From NCBI RefSeq assembly GCF_001624695.1, contig NZ_JSEP01000008.1, forward strand, positions 203,372 to 267,371: a DNA stretch of 64,000 bases. The letters run 5' to 3'. Under the pieces are notes generated by a model. The model was not told the DNA's origin and did not search any database. It saw only the letters and a program-made list of their open reading frames with translations. Both the position numbers and the translations under genes were made by a program. This DNA is from Labrenzia sp. OB1. GTDB lineage: Bacteria > Pseudomonadota > Alphaproteobacteria > Rhizobiales > Stappiaceae. Every line of letters begins with the position of its first letter. The first letter of the stretch is position 1. Positions 1-9,620 of this stretch are shown piece after piece.

Positions 1-1
1 T

Positions 2-127
2 CGCGATCTCAGGGAAGCCTTTCAGGCCGGGGCGATCCGCTCCGCCTGCGCCGGTTGCGAATGGCACCTGCTTTGCAGCGCTATTTCACGGGACGGCTTC
101 AAGGACTGCCGGCTTGCAGCTCCCTGA
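2..127 (+). CDS. DUF1284 domain protein, C-terminal fragment
   Basis: An open frame enters from the left edge and stops at TGA 125-127, giving the last 41 residues of a protein that begins outside the window. The fragment holds four cysteines in the order C-x2-C-x5-C-x10-C, including a CAGCEWHLLC stretch. This resembles the C-terminal metal-cluster region of DUF1284 proteins, which are predicted iron-sulfur binders of unknown role. The family call rests on this cysteine spacing alone and is tentative. The following gene converges from the right about 85 bases away. Confidence 0.55.
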   Translation, partial: RDLREAFQAGAIRSACAGCEWHLLCSAISRDGFKDCRLAAP

Positions 128-212
128 TCGAAAAATTCCACATCAGAACGCAAACGCCGAATGACTTCGGATTTTCTGAAAGTGCTGGAGATCCCTAACC
201 AGCTGCCGAAAT

Positions 213-989
213 CTAGCGGCGGCGTGTGACGCGCTGAATTTCCTTCTGAATCATCTGCTCCACCATCGGAGGCAGATTCTGGTCCAGCCAGGCTTTCAAC
301 ATCGGACGCAACATGTCCTTGACGAGCTCTTCTACGGTCTGCGCCTGCGAGCCGACAAACATGTTGGTCAGATTGTCGAACGCCGCGTGAACAGCATCTC
401 CGGTATTGTCCGATGTCAGTGGGGCTTCATCCGCAACGACCGGCAGGTCGTCCGGTATCGGCATTGTCGCAATCACCGGAGCTGGTTCGGGCGCAGCCTC
501 TGGTTCGGGCTCCGGCTCGGGTTCAGGCTCGGCAAACGACACGTCGCTTTCCGGGCTGTCGAAATCCTCCGCAAGACCCTCCACCATTTCCAACGGTTCT
601 TCGTCGGGAACCGCGAGCTCTTCCGTCAGTTCAAGGACATCTTCATCAATCTCATCCGGAACGGGGTCGGGGTCGGGGTCGGCTTCTGCTTCCGCTTCTG
701 CCTCAGCGTCGGCTTCCATGGCCGCGGCCATGTCGTCCAGATCTTCATCTTCAGCAATATCTTCAACGTCGCCGTCCATGTCGAACAGCTTGTCGAGATC
801 ATCCTGGGACATTTCGGAGGCATCGCCCATATCGTTAGCCGCCTCTTCTGCAACCGGTGTTTCATTTTCTTTGCTGACTTCGGCTTCGCCTGCGTCAGCA
901 CCCTGGGAGTCCTCGTCGGATATGATCCGGCGGATCGATGCGAGGATCTCCTCCATCGACGGCTCTTCAGCCTTTTTCGCCTGTGCCAT
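213..989 (-). CDS. popZ: Polar organizing protein PopZ (DUF2497)
   Basis: 258 residues. The N-terminus (MEEILASIRRIISDED, from about residue 12) and the C-terminal helical block (LVKDMLRPMLKAWLDQNLPP, about residues 224-243) are the two conserved parts of PopZ. The long middle is acidic and low-complexity, with runs of Asp-Pro and Glu-Pro dipeptides. In Caulobacter and relatives PopZ self-assembles at the cell pole: the C-terminal helices oligomerise, the N-terminal helix recruits clients such as ParB, and the acidic linker sets condensate properties. The gene converges on the DUF1284 gene and lies downstream of tolC on the same strand, but a terminator separates it from tolC. Start ATG at 989. 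Confidence 0.9.
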   Translation of the reverse strand: MAQAKKAEEPSMEEILASIRRIISDEDSQGADAGEAEVSKENETPVAEEAANDMGDASEMSQDDLDKLFDMDGDVEDIAEDEDLDDMAAAMEADAEAEAEAEADPDPDPVPDEIDEDVLELTEELAVPDEEPLEMVEGLAEDFDSPESDVSFAEPEPEPEPEPEAAPEPAPVIATMPIPDDLPVVADEAPLTSDNTGDAVHAAFDNLTNMFVGSQAQTVEELVKDMLRPMLKAWLDQNLPPMVEQMIQKEIQRVTRRR

Positions 990-1210
990 GACTTCCCCCG
1001 TACTTTTCGGCTACGCGACGGAACACCCAGTTTTATCTGAATGATTCGTTAACCGGAATTATGCGGGTCAACCATAAACGCGCAAAGCGAGCGGACTGCC
1101 AACAAGCGTCTTTTCCCCTTTTTAGTCGGAAAATACTCGCCTGCAGTGGAACCATGCTGTTCGTTTCAGGTCAACATGAGCCAAATTACCGATATTTTCA
1201 TCAGCAAAGC

Positions 1211-1245
1211 AAAAAAGCAGCCACAGAATATCGTTCTGTGACTGC
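1211..1245 (-). terminator. Rho-independent terminator of tolC
   Basis: On the minus strand a 12-base-pair stem (one mismatch, G-T in RNA) with a 5-base loop at 1217-1245 is followed directly by six T residues (1211-1216). It lies about 30 bases past the tolC stop codon and before popZ, so it should end tolC transcription. Confidence 0.85.
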
Positions 1246-1274
1246 CATAATGCAGTAGAGAGGTTACTTTGATC

Positions 1275-2687
1275 TTACCTACCGTCAGGCGTGCGCCAGC
1301 CGTACCACTGGTCGCGGACCGCCCTGTAGTGTTTGGATGGATCGTAACGCGCGACACTGAGGCTGAGGGATTCAGCATCGAGACGGCCGACTGCGGCAAC
1401 CAGCTGATAACCGCCAATGATGCGGTTTCTCTGCGCAGTTACCAGATTGGACTGCTGGCTCACCAGTTCCCGCTGTGCATCGAGAACGTCCAGGGTCGTC
1501 CTCTGACCGACGCGCTGTTCCTCAATTACCCCTTCAAGAGCAAGTTGCTGTGCCTCGACGGCAGCCTGCGCGGCGACAATCGAAGCTTCGGCGGCCTGAT
1601 AGTTCCCCCAAGCGGAAATAACATTGGCGCGGACCTGATCGCGGGTCACATCCAGCAACAGCCGGGTCTGACCCAGATCTTCCTTCGCCTGACGGATCTG
1701 CGATGACACACTGCCGCCCTGATAAAGGGGAATGGTGACGTTTCCGAAAATCTGCGCGTTGTCGCTGAGGTCCGTGCTCGAGGACGGGTTCCAAGTGCGG
1801 GTAAAGCTGCCATCCAGAGTGACCTGGGGCATCAAATCGCCTTCGATCGTCTTGATGTTGAAAACCGCCGCGTCGACCTGATGCTGCGCCTGACGGATCA
1901 GCGGCTGCCTGGTTTCGCTGGCCTGGAGCGCTTCTTCAAGAGAAGTTGGGACATAACGGCTGATTGTCGTGTTCGCGGACAATCTGTTGGCCTCGATACC
2001 GATGACCTGCCGATATACGGCGCGGCTGGTGTTCAGATTCGCAAGCGCGGTGTTCAGGCTTGCACGGGCTTCGGCGGCCCGGGCTTCTGCCTGACTGACA
2101 TCGGTGCGGGTGCCTTCACCCACATCAAACCGGTCCCTGGCGGCACGGACCTGCTCCTGAAGGAATTTCAGGTCGCTGCGCTGAAGCGATACAAGCGCGG
2201 TGTCACGGATCACATCGACGTAGGCACTGGCCGCGTCAAGGAGCGTGTCCTGCTCGGTCGCCATCAGGCTTTCACGTTGCGCACGGACAAGCGATTCCGC
2301 CTGACGGGTTGAGTTGACCGTCCTGAAGCCGTTGAAAACAATCTGGCTGATCGACAACGAAATCGACGAATTGTTGTAATAGGAACTGGAGCCGTCAACG
2401 TCGGAAGCTATCCGCCCGGCCGAACCGGACGCCGAGACCGTCGGACGCCAGCCGGACAACGCCTGCGGAACGCCTTCGTCAACGCTGCGCAGCTGCGCGC
2501 GGGCGGCATTCAGGGATGGGTTGTTGGTGTAAGCCAGCGCCAGAGCATCTGAAATGGATTCAGCATACGCAGTCGAATAGGCCGCCCCGGTCAATGCGCT
2601 GGCGGAGACGCCCCCCAACAGGACCAACGCGATGGCCACAATTTTAAAAGTTGAACGACCAGACACTCCACACTCCTTCCGGACCAA
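1275..2687 (-). CDS. tolC: TolC-family outer membrane channel
   Basis: 470 residues with an N-terminal signal peptide (hydrophobic stretch about residues 14-33, likely cleaved near AYAES). Two outer-membrane efflux protein repeats follow, with the typical alternating coiled-coil helices, e.g. AQLRSVDEGVPQALSGWRP near residue 65. TolC trimers form the outer membrane duct for type I secretion and RND efflux. No inner-membrane pump or adaptor gene is adjacent, so this looks like a shared TolC. The start is the ATG at 2687, which gives a normal signal peptide. Pcm lies upstream on the same strand after about 300 bases, which leaves room for a promoter; a strong terminator follows the gene. Confidence 0.92.
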   Translation of the reverse strand: MVRKECGVSGRSTFKIVAIALVLLGGVSASALTGAAYSTAYAESISDALALAYTNNPSLNAARAQLRSVDEGVPQALSGWRPTVSASGSAGRIASDVDGSSSYYNNSSISLSISQIVFNGFRTVNSTRQAESLVRAQRESLMATEQDTLLDAASAYVDVIRDTALVSLQRSDLKFLQEQVRAARDRFDVGEGTRTDVSQAEARAAEARASLNTALANLNTSRAVYRQVIGIEANRLSANTTISRYVPTSLEEALQASETRQPLIRQAQHQVDAAVFNIKTIEGDLMPQVTLDGSFTRTWNPSSSTDLSDNAQIFGNVTIPLYQGGSVSSQIRQAKEDLGQTRLLLDVTRDQVRANVISAWGNYQAAEASIVAAQAAVEAQQLALEGVIEEQRVGQRTTLDVLDAQRELVSQQSNLVTAQRNRIIGGYQLVAAVGRLDAESLSLSVARYDPSKHYRAVRDQWYGWRTPDGR

Positions 2688-2986
2688 CCATCTTGATTAA
2701 GTTGAGTAAACTGATGAGTGTTTTTCTTCAACCGTTTGAACCGGATAAATTTGGAAAATACGCAAGTGCGGCTTCTGGGCAACAAGTTTCTGCCCGATGC
2801 GGGGCGTGCGGATGATTTGCAATCAAATTGCCCAGCTGAAAGCACCCGGGACCAATCCGCTTTCCAAAGAGATCACAGACAGCCGAAAAAGATTTTTCAT
2901 TGTCAATTCAGTGCAGTCGCGCATATCGGCCGCACTCGTTGAAGCACAATGAGTGTCCCAATCGCACCGTAGGCCGCAGTGTCGCC

Positions 2987-3649
2987 TCAGAAGACGAAAT
3001 CTTCGGCTTTCTCGAAACCCGGCAAAGGGCTGACGGCGGCGTTGAAGCCGAAACGGCTGCTGACCGCATTACCGGATCTCTGGTAAAGCTTTGCAGCCCC
3101 GGCGCCGCCACGGCCTTCGATAACCGCAAGGCGGCCATCAGGCTTCAACTGGTCCGTCAGGGCTGCAGGCAGAACGTCGACGGCGCCGTCCACAAGGATC
3201 ACGTCGTACGGACCTTCACCGGCAAAGCCTTTCACCAGCGAACCTTCCACAACAACAGCGTTTTCGATCCCCAGATCGACAAGAACTTCTGTGGCGGTCT
3301 TGGCAAGATCGGCGTTTTCTTCCAACGCAACAACGGAGGCCGCAAGTCTCGATACCACCGCGGCGCTGTAACCGGTTCCGGCCCCGACGACCAGCACAAC
3401 ATCGTTTTCACGTATATCGGCGAGTTGCACGAGCTTGCCGAAGATATGCGGTTTCATGAGCACCCTGCCCGTTTCGCCGCTGCCAATGGGAAGGTCTTCG
3501 TCAATATAGGCGACGACCTTTTTGGAGGCCGGCACGAAGCGCTCCCGGGGGATAAGCTCCATCGCATCAAGGATCCGGTGATCGGTCACATCATTGGTGC
3601 GCAGCTGGTTGTCCACCATCTTGCGGCGGGACTGGCTAAAGTCCGTCAT
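2987..3649 (-). CDS. pcm: Protein-L-isoaspartate O-methyltransferase
   Basis: 220 residues from the chosen ATG at 3649 (MTDFSQSRRKMVDNQLRTND), preceded by a GGG-type ribosome site; an in-frame start at 3703 is possible but adds a poorly conserved extension. The S-adenosylmethionine motif I is VVGAGTGYSAAVV, followed by the acidic residue of VALEENADL. The enzyme methylates L-isoaspartyl residues in damaged proteins, starting their repair. Many alphaproteobacterial members of this family lie next to tolC, as here. Confidence 0.88.
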   Translation of the reverse strand: MTDFSQSRRKMVDNQLRTNDVTDHRILDAMELIPRERFVPASKKVVAYIDEDLPIGSGETGRVLMKPHIFGKLVQLADIRENDVVLVVGAGTGYSAAVVSRLAASVVALEENADLAKTATEVLVDLGIENAVVVEGSLVKGFAGEGPYDVILVDGAVDVLPAALTDQLKPDGRLAVIEGRGGAGAAKLYQRSGNAVSSRFGFNAAVSPLPGFEKAEDFVF

Positions 3650-3898
3650 ATCGGCCCTCACTTTGACTTGCCGGGTATCCGGCGCCTCTTGAGAAACGTT
3701 CATTAACGAGGCAGAAGCTGCCTGACAAGCATCTCCTGCATCGCTTTGGCGGAAGTCCCCGGTTTCTGCCGGGTTTTCGTTACCGGTAGACTGAAATTCG
3801 GCAATCCCTCCTTGCAGTGGTGGAAATCCGTAATGCCCCTAATTCAGGACTTGACCAAATCGTGCAACTGTTTGATAAGGCGCGACACACCACCCTGG

Positions 3899-3972
3899 GG
3901 CCCTGTGGCGGAGTGGTTACGCAGTGGATTGCAAATCCATGCACACCGGTTCGATTCCGGTCGGGGCCTCCA
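3899..3972 (+). tRNA. tRNA-Cys (GCA)
   Basis: Seven-base acceptor stem GGCCCTG/CGGGGCC (one G-T pair), discriminator T and encoded CCA at 3970-3972. The anticodon loop reads TTGCAAA with anticodon GCA. The T-arm contains GGTTCGATTCC. The flanking DNA (3704-3898 and 3973-4252) shows no convincing protein gene. Confidence 0.95.
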
Positions 3973-4252
3973 TTTTCCCGCCTTTTTGATCTCCCTACCG
4001 CCTGTGTTCCCGACAACGGGGCAGTCACTGTACCGTCAGGGAGTGTGGCCGTTTCCTCATCCTCACGATAGCGTCTCCGGTGTTGGTTCGACAGCGGGGA
4101 ATATTTACGAGCACCACAGGTGGAAAGCGCATATTGGACATGCGTGTCCACGCAACGAACCGTGAGCGGACAGTAGCGAGTGATGGGCCTTTGACCCCAT
4201 CCGCATTTCTCCTGCCTTGACGCGGCGCGCGCGAAACCGGGATGCTCATCTG

Positions 4253-5383
4253 ATGAACGAGCCCAGTTTCAGCATCGGTGTCGAAGAGGAATATCTTCTT
4301 GTCGACACGGCAACGCGCGATTTGGCGAGGTCCCCGCCGGCGGAGTTGTTCACGGCGTGTGAAACGGCGCTGAAGGATCAGGTCAGCCCCGAATTCCTGA
4401 AGTGCCAGATCGAGGTCGGCACACCGGTCTGCGAGACCCTGGCTGAAGTGCGCGGCGAACTGGCCGGTTTTCGCAGGACTGTCGCCAGCGAAGCAGCCGT
4501 CTTCGGCCTGGCCCCAATCGCCGCCTCCACGCATCCCTTTGCCGAATGGACTGACCAGGCGCATACCGACAAGGAGCGCTACAATGAAATTGCCAAAAGC
4601 CTGCAGGTCGTCGCCAAGCGCATGGTGATCTGCGGCATGCATGTGCATGTGGGGATAGAAGACGAGGAATTGCGGATCGAGCTGTTCAACCAGCTTGCAT
4701 ATTTCCTGCCCCATCTTCTGGCCCTGAGCACTTCCTCCCCCTTCTGGCGCGGCCGCAAGACAGGACTGAAGTCCTACCGGCTATCGGTTTTCAACGAGAT
4801 GCCCCGGACCGGTTTGCCTCCCGCATTCGAGAGCCATTCCAACTACCGGCATACGGTCGATATCCTCACCCGTGCCGGTGTCCTCGAGGATGCAACCAAG
4901 ATCTGGTGGGATTTACGGCCTTCGGACCGTTTTCCCACACTTGAAATGCGGATCACGGATGTCTGCCCGCTGCTGGACGATGCCGTTGCTATCGCTGCTC
5001 TCTACCGGTGCCTGTGCCGAATGCTCTATCGGCTACGCAGGGCCAATCTCAGCTGGCGGCGCTATTCCCGTTTCCTGCTGGCGGAAAACCGCTGGCAGGC
5101 CCAAAGATACGGTACGGCGGCCAGGCTGATCGATTTCGGCCGCAACGAAACCTCTCCCTTCAAGGACATGGTCGGCGAGCTTGTCGAACTGGTGATGCCG
5201 GATGCGGTCCACTTCGGTTGCGAGCAGGAATTGGACCATATCCGCGCCATCACTTCCAGAGGCACATCCGCGGACAGACAGCTGGCTCTGGCGGAAGGCG
5301 TCGCGGAAGATGCCGCCGTTCCGAAGGACAGGCTCGACAGGATCGTCGATCATCTGGTGCGCGAAACCCAATCGTGCCTTTGA
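4253..5383 (+). CDS. YbdK-type carboxylate-amine ligase (GCS2 family)
   Basis: 376 residues from ATG 4253 (MNEPSFSIGVEEEYLLVDT); an in-frame TTG at 4217 would only add 12 unconserved residues. The SIGVEEEYLLVD start is the hallmark of glutamate-cysteine ligase family 2 (YbdK) enzymes, which use ATP to join an amine to a carboxylate. MHVHVGI (about residues 129-135) and PTLEMRITDVCPLLDDA are further family motifs. Escherichia coli YbdK has weak glutamate-cysteine ligase activity; the physiological substrate of this branch is not fixed. It stands alone downstream of tRNA-Cys. Confidence 0.85.
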   Translation: MNEPSFSIGVEEEYLLVDTATRDLARSPPAELFTACETALKDQVSPEFLKCQIEVGTPVCETLAEVRGELAGFRRTVASEAAVFGLAPIAASTHPFAEWTDQAHTDKERYNEIAKSLQVVAKRMVICGMHVHVGIEDEELRIELFNQLAYFLPHLLALSTSSPFWRGRKTGLKSYRLSVFNEMPRTGLPPAFESHSNYRHTVDILTRAGVLEDATKIWWDLRPSDRFPTLEMRITDVCPLLDDAVAIAALYRCLCRMLYRLRRANLSWRRYSRFLLAENRWQAQRYGTAARLIDFGRNETSPFKDMVGELVELVMPDAVHFGCEQELDHIRAITSRGTSADRQLALAEGVAEDAAVPKDRLDRIVDHLVRETQSCL

Positions 5384-5414
5384 CAGTTCAGCGCTCACGC
5401 CAAACCAGGCCATA

Positions 5415-5651
5415 TCAGGACTGACGTCCGGGTGTTCCATGCGCCTTCAGGTGAAAGTAGTCCTGCGCGCCCGTCAGTACGAGCCCGAATTCATCGATTT
5501 CGCAAATCAGCGCATCGGCGGATCGCGACAGCCCGGACCTGGGCCGCAGGCACCGCTTCGCCTCGATAAGCGTGCCCCTCGCCTCACCCAATACCGCCAG
5601 GACCGCAGCCCTGTCGAAATCGTTCGGCGATCGGCTGCGGCCAGCGGTCAT
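5415..5651 (-). CDS. Small hypothetical protein
   Basis: 78 residues from ATG 5651 (MTAGRSRSPNDFDRAAVLAV); an ATG four codons upstream (5663) is also possible. I do not recognise a family. The composition looks protein-like, with two predicted helices and a conserved-looking RSADALICEIDEFGLVLTG segment. It has no membrane segment or signal peptide. It converges on the YbdK-type gene with a 31-base gap and is divergent from the cobalamin genes. Confidence 0.55.
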   Translation of the reverse strand: MTAGRSRSPNDFDRAAVLAVLGEARGTLIEAKRCLRPRSGLSRSADALICEIDEFGLVLTGAQDYFHLKAHGTPGRQS

Positions 5652-5840
5652 TTTAAACTCCAAGAATGGTTAGAGGCTCTTTGTTCCTATTTTGTTCTTT
5701 TCTGATTTCAAGCCGGTTCTGTCAATCGGCAGATCTGACAAGACGGTGTCGTTTCCGGCGGTGACCTTGCCTGCCAAATCGGATAAGCCTCTCGAAAAGA
5801 TTACTCCGTTTGCCTGTGAAGGCCATGAAAGGACAAATCC

Positions 5841-6842
5841 ATGGAGCATGGCGGGGATCTGACCCTGGCAATGGAACGTTTTGGTGGCATGCGGGAGGAC
5901 TGGCTGGACCTGTCGGCCGGCATCAATCCGTACAGTTATCCGCTGCCGCAGACCATTTCCTCCGGCGCCTGGACGGCTCTGCCCGAGAAAGCCTCGGAGG
6001 AACGGCTGATCGCAGCTGCCCGCCAAGCCTACATGGTGCCGGAGCATCTGGGCCTTGTTGCCGCGCCGGGCACGCAGATCCTGCTTTCGCTGCTCCCCCT
6101 GACATTGCCGGATGGCCCCGTCGCCCTCGTCTCGCCGACCTATTCCAGCCACAAGGCCGTGTGGACGCGCGAGAACCGGTCGCCAGTCGAGATCTCAAGC
6201 ATCCACGCCGTCCCGGCGAACGCGAAGATCGCCGTGCTGGTCAACCCGAACAATCCGGACGGGCGCCTGGTCGATGTCAGGAGCTTGCTGGACATCGCCC
6301 GCACCCTTACGGAACGCGGGGGATATCTGGTCATCGACGAAGCATTCGCGGACGTCGTGCCGGGTGGAAGCATCCTGCCGCATCTTGGCGATGAGAACAT
6401 CCTGGTTCTCAGATCCTTCGGCAAATTCTTCGGTCTCGCGGGTCTGCGGCTCGGTTTTCTCGGCGGCAACAAAGCGATTACCGGCAAGGTGGCCGAGCGG
6501 CTGGAAAGCTGGTGCCTCAGCGGACCGGCGCTGGAAATCGGCGCTGCGGCACTTCGGGACGACACCTTTCGGCAGAACATGACACGCCGGCTTGCCGATG
6601 AGATGGCCGACCTCACCCTGTCGCTCTCCGAAGCCGGCTTGAGCGTCTTTGGTGGCACGACACTCTTCGCGCTTGCCGGTCTCAGGGATGCGAAGGCGCT
6701 GCACGAGGCCCTGGCCCGCCGCCACATCTGGACACGGGTCTTCGACTATGCGCCGACCTGGATCCGCTTCGGCCTGCCCGGCGGCCCCGCGAATCTCGTG
6801 CGCCTCTCGCAAGCTCTTGCCGATGCGCAAAAAGACCTCTAA
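5841..6842 (+). CDS. cobC: L-threonine-O-3-phosphate decarboxylase (cobalamin)
   Basis: 333 residues, a fold-type I pyridoxal-phosphate enzyme related to histidinol-phosphate aminotransferase. The N-terminus MEHGGDLTLAMERFGG and WLDLSAGINPYSYP are typical of CobC/CobD decarboxylases. The PLP lysine lies in LRSFGKFFGLAGLRLGF, and VNPNNPDGR is also present. It makes (R)-1-amino-2-propanol phosphate, the linker between the corrin ring and the lower nucleotide loop. Symbol follows Pseudomonas usage (Salmonella CobD). An AGGA site precedes the ATG. The cbiB-type gene follows after 9 bases and is surely co-transcribed. No riboswitch is evident upstream. Confidence 0.88.
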   Translation: MEHGGDLTLAMERFGGMREDWLDLSAGINPYSYPLPQTISSGAWTALPEKASEERLIAAARQAYMVPEHLGLVAAPGTQILLSLLPLTLPDGPVALVSPTYSSHKAVWTRENRSPVEISSIHAVPANAKIAVLVNPNNPDGRLVDVRSLLDIARTLTERGGYLVIDEAFADVVPGGSILPHLGDENILVLRSFGKFFGLAGLRLGFLGGNKAITGKVAERLESWCLSGPALEIGAAALRDDTFRQNMTRRLADEMADLTLSLSEAGLSVFGGTTLFALAGLRDAKALHEALARRHIWTRVFDYAPTWIRFGLPGGPANLVRLSQALADAQKDL

Positions 6843-6851
6843 CCAGCAATC

Positions 6852-7829
6852 ATGTTGATTTATGAAAACGCGCTCTGGGTGTTGCTGGCAGCGTTGTTGC
6901 TCGATGCGGTGATCGGCGATCCGGGCTGGCTGTGGAAGCGGCTGCCCCACCCCGTCGTGTGGATCGGCAAGCTGATTTCAGTCTGCGACCGGCACTTCAA
7001 CAAGACAGCCCACGATCCCTTCATCCGCAAGCTCGGTGGTGCCCTGACCCTGTTTCTTCTGGTGACAGGCAGTCTCCTGATCGGAGCCGTAATCCATGCT
7101 TTGGCCGCGAGCCTGCCGCTCGGGGAAGTCTTCACCGCGGTGATCGCTGCGGTTTTCATGGCGCTCAACAGCCTCTACCGGCATGTGGCGGCTGTGCGCG
7201 ACGGACTGCAGACCGCTGGCCTTGAAGGCGGACGAAAAGCCGTTTCGATGATTGTCGGGCGGGATCCGAAACAGCTCGACGAGGCCGGTGTCTCGCGGGC
7301 GGCCATCGAATCCTGTGCGGAAAATTTCTCCGACGGTGTGGTCGCGCCGGTATTCTGGTTCGCCCTGCTCGGACTGCCGGGCCTGATCGCTTACAAGGCG
7401 GTCAACACCGCCGACAGCATGATCGGCCACAAGAACGAGGCTTACGCGGATTTCGGCTGGGCCTCCGCAAGGTTCGACGACCTGATCAATCTGCCGGCGT
7501 CCCGGCTTTCCGCCCTATTCATCGCGTTGGTTGCGCCGCTTGCACGTGGATCGATCCGCGCGAGTGTCCGGTGTACGCTGGACGATGCCGGAAAACACCG
7601 CTCTCCCAATGCCGGCTGGCCGGAAGCGGCGATGGCCGGAGCGCTGAACCTGTCCCTCGCAGGCCCGAGGATCTACCCCGGCTATACGGTCAACGACCGC
7701 TTCCTGAATGCAGCCGGACGCAGAGATGCATCGGCGGCCGATATTTCCAGTGCACTGACGATCATGCTCGGCGCATTCGCGTTGCAAACGGTTTTCGTGG
7801 CGGTTCTTGCGATTGTTTTCACGCTATAG
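6852..7829 (+). CDS. cobD: Adenosylcobinamide-phosphate synthase
   Basis: 325 residues, integral membrane protein of the CbiB/CobD family. It begins with a hydrophobic segment followed by LLLDAVIGDPGWLWKRLPHP, and carries the family signature SCAENFSDGVVAPVFWFALLG and NTADSMIGHKNEAYADFGWA. It attaches the aminopropanol (phosphate) arm to adenosylcobyric acid. It is the second gene of a rightward pair with the decarboxylase. The 3' end converges on cobQ with an 11-base gap. Confidence 0.9.
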   Translation: MLIYENALWVLLAALLLDAVIGDPGWLWKRLPHPVVWIGKLISVCDRHFNKTAHDPFIRKLGGALTLFLLVTGSLLIGAVIHALAASLPLGEVFTAVIAAVFMALNSLYRHVAAVRDGLQTAGLEGGRKAVSMIVGRDPKQLDEAGVSRAAIESCAENFSDGVVAPVFWFALLGLPGLIAYKAVNTADSMIGHKNEAYADFGWASARFDDLINLPASRLSALFIALVAPLARGSIRASVRCTLDDAGKHRSPNAGWPEAAMAGALNLSLAGPRIYPGYTVNDRFLNAAGRRDASAADISSALTIMLGAFALQTVFVAVLAIVFTL

Positions 7830-7840
7830 AAAGCAGCCGG

Positions 7841-9316
7841 CTATCCCGCCCGCGCAATCTGCAGTATTTTCTCCACATCCAGCGCCTGTTCCAGGTGGGC
7901 CGCCAGATCGTCGAGGATCAGGTCGATGCTGCGGTCGTAGGCGACACTCGAGCTTGCACCGAAGTCCGACAGGTAGGCCGCGCGAAAGGCATCATTCGTG
8001 AAGAGGCCGTGGACATAGGTTCCCGACACAAGGCCATCGGCGGAGACAGCGCCGTCCGGACTGTTTCCCGCAAGCTTCATCATCGGCCTGCCGCAGTCCG
8101 GTCCCGCTGTGCGTCCGACATGGATCTCGTAGCCCGAGACCGGCGCGCCGCTGGCCACATGCGTGCCGGTTGCCGCCACCGTGGATTTCTCCGGTGTCAA
8201 TACGGTCTCCACGTTCAAGAAGCCGAGCCCCTCGACCGTACCAGGCGCACCTTCGATGCCATCGGGGTCTGAAATCGTCCTGCCGAGCATCTGGAAACCG
8301 CCGCAAATGCCAAGAATATGGCCGCCTCTCCGGTGATGGGCCCTCAGATCGATATCCCATCCCTGGGCGCGGAAAAACGCCAGATCGCCAATGGTCGACT
8401 TCGATCCGGGCAGCAACACGACATCCGCATCGCCCGGCAAAGGATTCCCCGGCTGGATCAACTCGAGCACGACACCCGGTTCCAGGCGCAAGGGATCAAG
8501 GTCATCGAAGTTGGCGATCCGGGAGATTACCGGCACAACGATCTTCATGCCGTCACGGCCGAACCCGTCAGCCAGACCGAGCGCATCTTCGGCCGGAAGT
8601 CTGGCGGCATCGGCAAACCAGGGAACCACGCCCAGTCCCGGCCAGCCGGTGCGCGCCTCGATCTCCCGCATGCCCTCCTCGAACAGGTTGGGGTCCCCGC
8701 GAAAGCGGTTGATGAAAAATCCCCGAATGCGCTGCTGCTCCGCTGGCTCCAGAACCGCGTGGGTACCGACAACGGATGCGATCACGCCGCCACGGTCGAT
8801 ATCGGCACACAGCAGAACCGGCAGACCGGCGGCTTCGGCGAAGCCCATGTTGGCGATATCACCGGCTCTCAGATTGATTTCCGCCGGACTGCCGGCACCT
8901 TCCACAATCACCAGTTCCGCTTCTGAGGATGTGATTGAAAAACTCTCTATAACTTTCGGAAGAAGTTCTGCTTTCTGCCTACCGTATTCCCGAGCCCGCA
9001 AAGTACCGAAACGTTTTCCCTGAACGATAACCTGGGCGCCTGTGTCCGTTTCCGGCTTCAGCAGAACCGGATTCATGTGGACGGACATTTCCGCACGGCA
9101 TCCCAACGCCTGAAGCGCCTGTGCCCGGCCGATCTCTCCCCCATCCGCGGTCACCGCCGCGTTGTTGGACATATTCTGCGGCTTGAACGGGCGCACCACG
9201 AGGCCGCGATCGGCGAACAGACGGCACAGGCCTGCCACGATCAGGCTCTTGCCCACATTGGAGCCCGTGCCCTGGATCATGACCGCCGGTGCTCTCACCA
9301 GCTTACCCGTCACCAT
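7841..9316 (-). CDS. cobQ: Cobyric acid synthase
   Basis: 491 residues from ATG 9316 ([20 protein letters not shown]); in-frame starts up to 9439 lie inside the upstream gene. The N-terminal ATP-binding domain has [10 protein letters not shown], and [13 protein letters not shown] is characteristic. The C-terminal class I glutamine amidotransferase domain carries [15 protein letters not shown] with the nucleophilic Cys, and the catalytic His lies in GTYVHGLF. It amidates four carboxylates of adenosylcobyrinic acid a,c-diamide. It is the last gene of the riboswitch-led leftward operon and overlaps the YrhK-like gene by 14 bases. Confidence 0.93.
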   Translation of the reverse strand: MVTGKLVRAPAVMIQGTGSNVGKSLIVAGLCRLFADRGLVVRPFKPQNMSNNAAVTADGGEIGRAQALQALGCRAEMSVHMNPVLLKPETDTGAQVIVQGKRFGTLRAREYGRQKAELLPKVIESFSITSSEAELVIVEGAGSPAEINLRAGDIANMGFAEAAGLPVLLCADIDRGGVIASVVGTHAVLEPAEQQRIRGFFINRFRGDPNLFEEGMREIEARTGWPGLGVVPWFADAARLPAEDALGLADGFGRDGMKIVVPVISRIANFDDLDPLRLEPGVVLELIQPGNPLPGDADVVLLPGSKSTIGDLAFFRAQGWDIDLRAHHRRGGHILGICGGFQMLGRTISDPDGIEGAPGTVEGLGFLNVETVLTPEKSTVAATGTHVASGAPVSGYEIHVGRTAGPDCGRPMMKLAGNSPDGAVSADGLVSGTYVHGLFTNDAFRAAYLSDFGASSSVAYDRSIDLILDDLAAHLEQALDVEKILQIARAG

Positions 9317-9620
9317 GGACACTTTTGTCCCGGGCAGCTCCATAAGGGCGGAACTCCTCCGGCACCGGCAGATTGGCCAGACGCAGTTCGAGCAGCAGGC
9401 GAATGGAAGGGCGGACGGCGAAAAGAACCGAACCGACAAGAAACAGCCAGGTTCCCGCGTAAATCAGACTTTCGTAAAAAAAGAAGACGCTGCCGACGAT
9501 AAACGCCAGCGCTGCCAGAAACTCGACAAGCGTTCGATAAAGCTCAAACCGGCGGACGATTTCCGCGTGATCTTTTGTTGCCGTTCGGCGGCTGGTATCA
9601 AAAAGTCCGCTCATATTCAT
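9303..9620 (-). CDS. YrhK-like small membrane protein
   Basis: 105 residues with two hydrophobic segments (about 33-49 and 54-68) forming a hairpin, preceded by a charged helix ([19 protein letters not shown]). This resembles the YrhK domain, a small two-helix membrane domain of unknown function. The ATG at 9620 overlaps the GNAT stop as ATGA (a second ATG lies at 9614), and the 3' end overlaps cobQ. That is strong evidence of translational coupling within the cobalamin operon although no cobalamin role is known. Confidence 0.65.
   Translation of the reverse strand: MNMSGLFDTSRRTATKDHAEIVRRFELYRTLVEFLAALAFIVGSVFFFYESLIYAGTWLFLVGSVLFAVRPSIRLLLELRLANLPVPEEFRPYGAARDKSVHGDG

Noticed and set aside
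387..1044. Long plus-strand open frames opposite popZ
   Set aside because: They mirror the low-complexity Glu/Pro/Asp codons of popZ in antisense and have no ribosome site or family resemblance.
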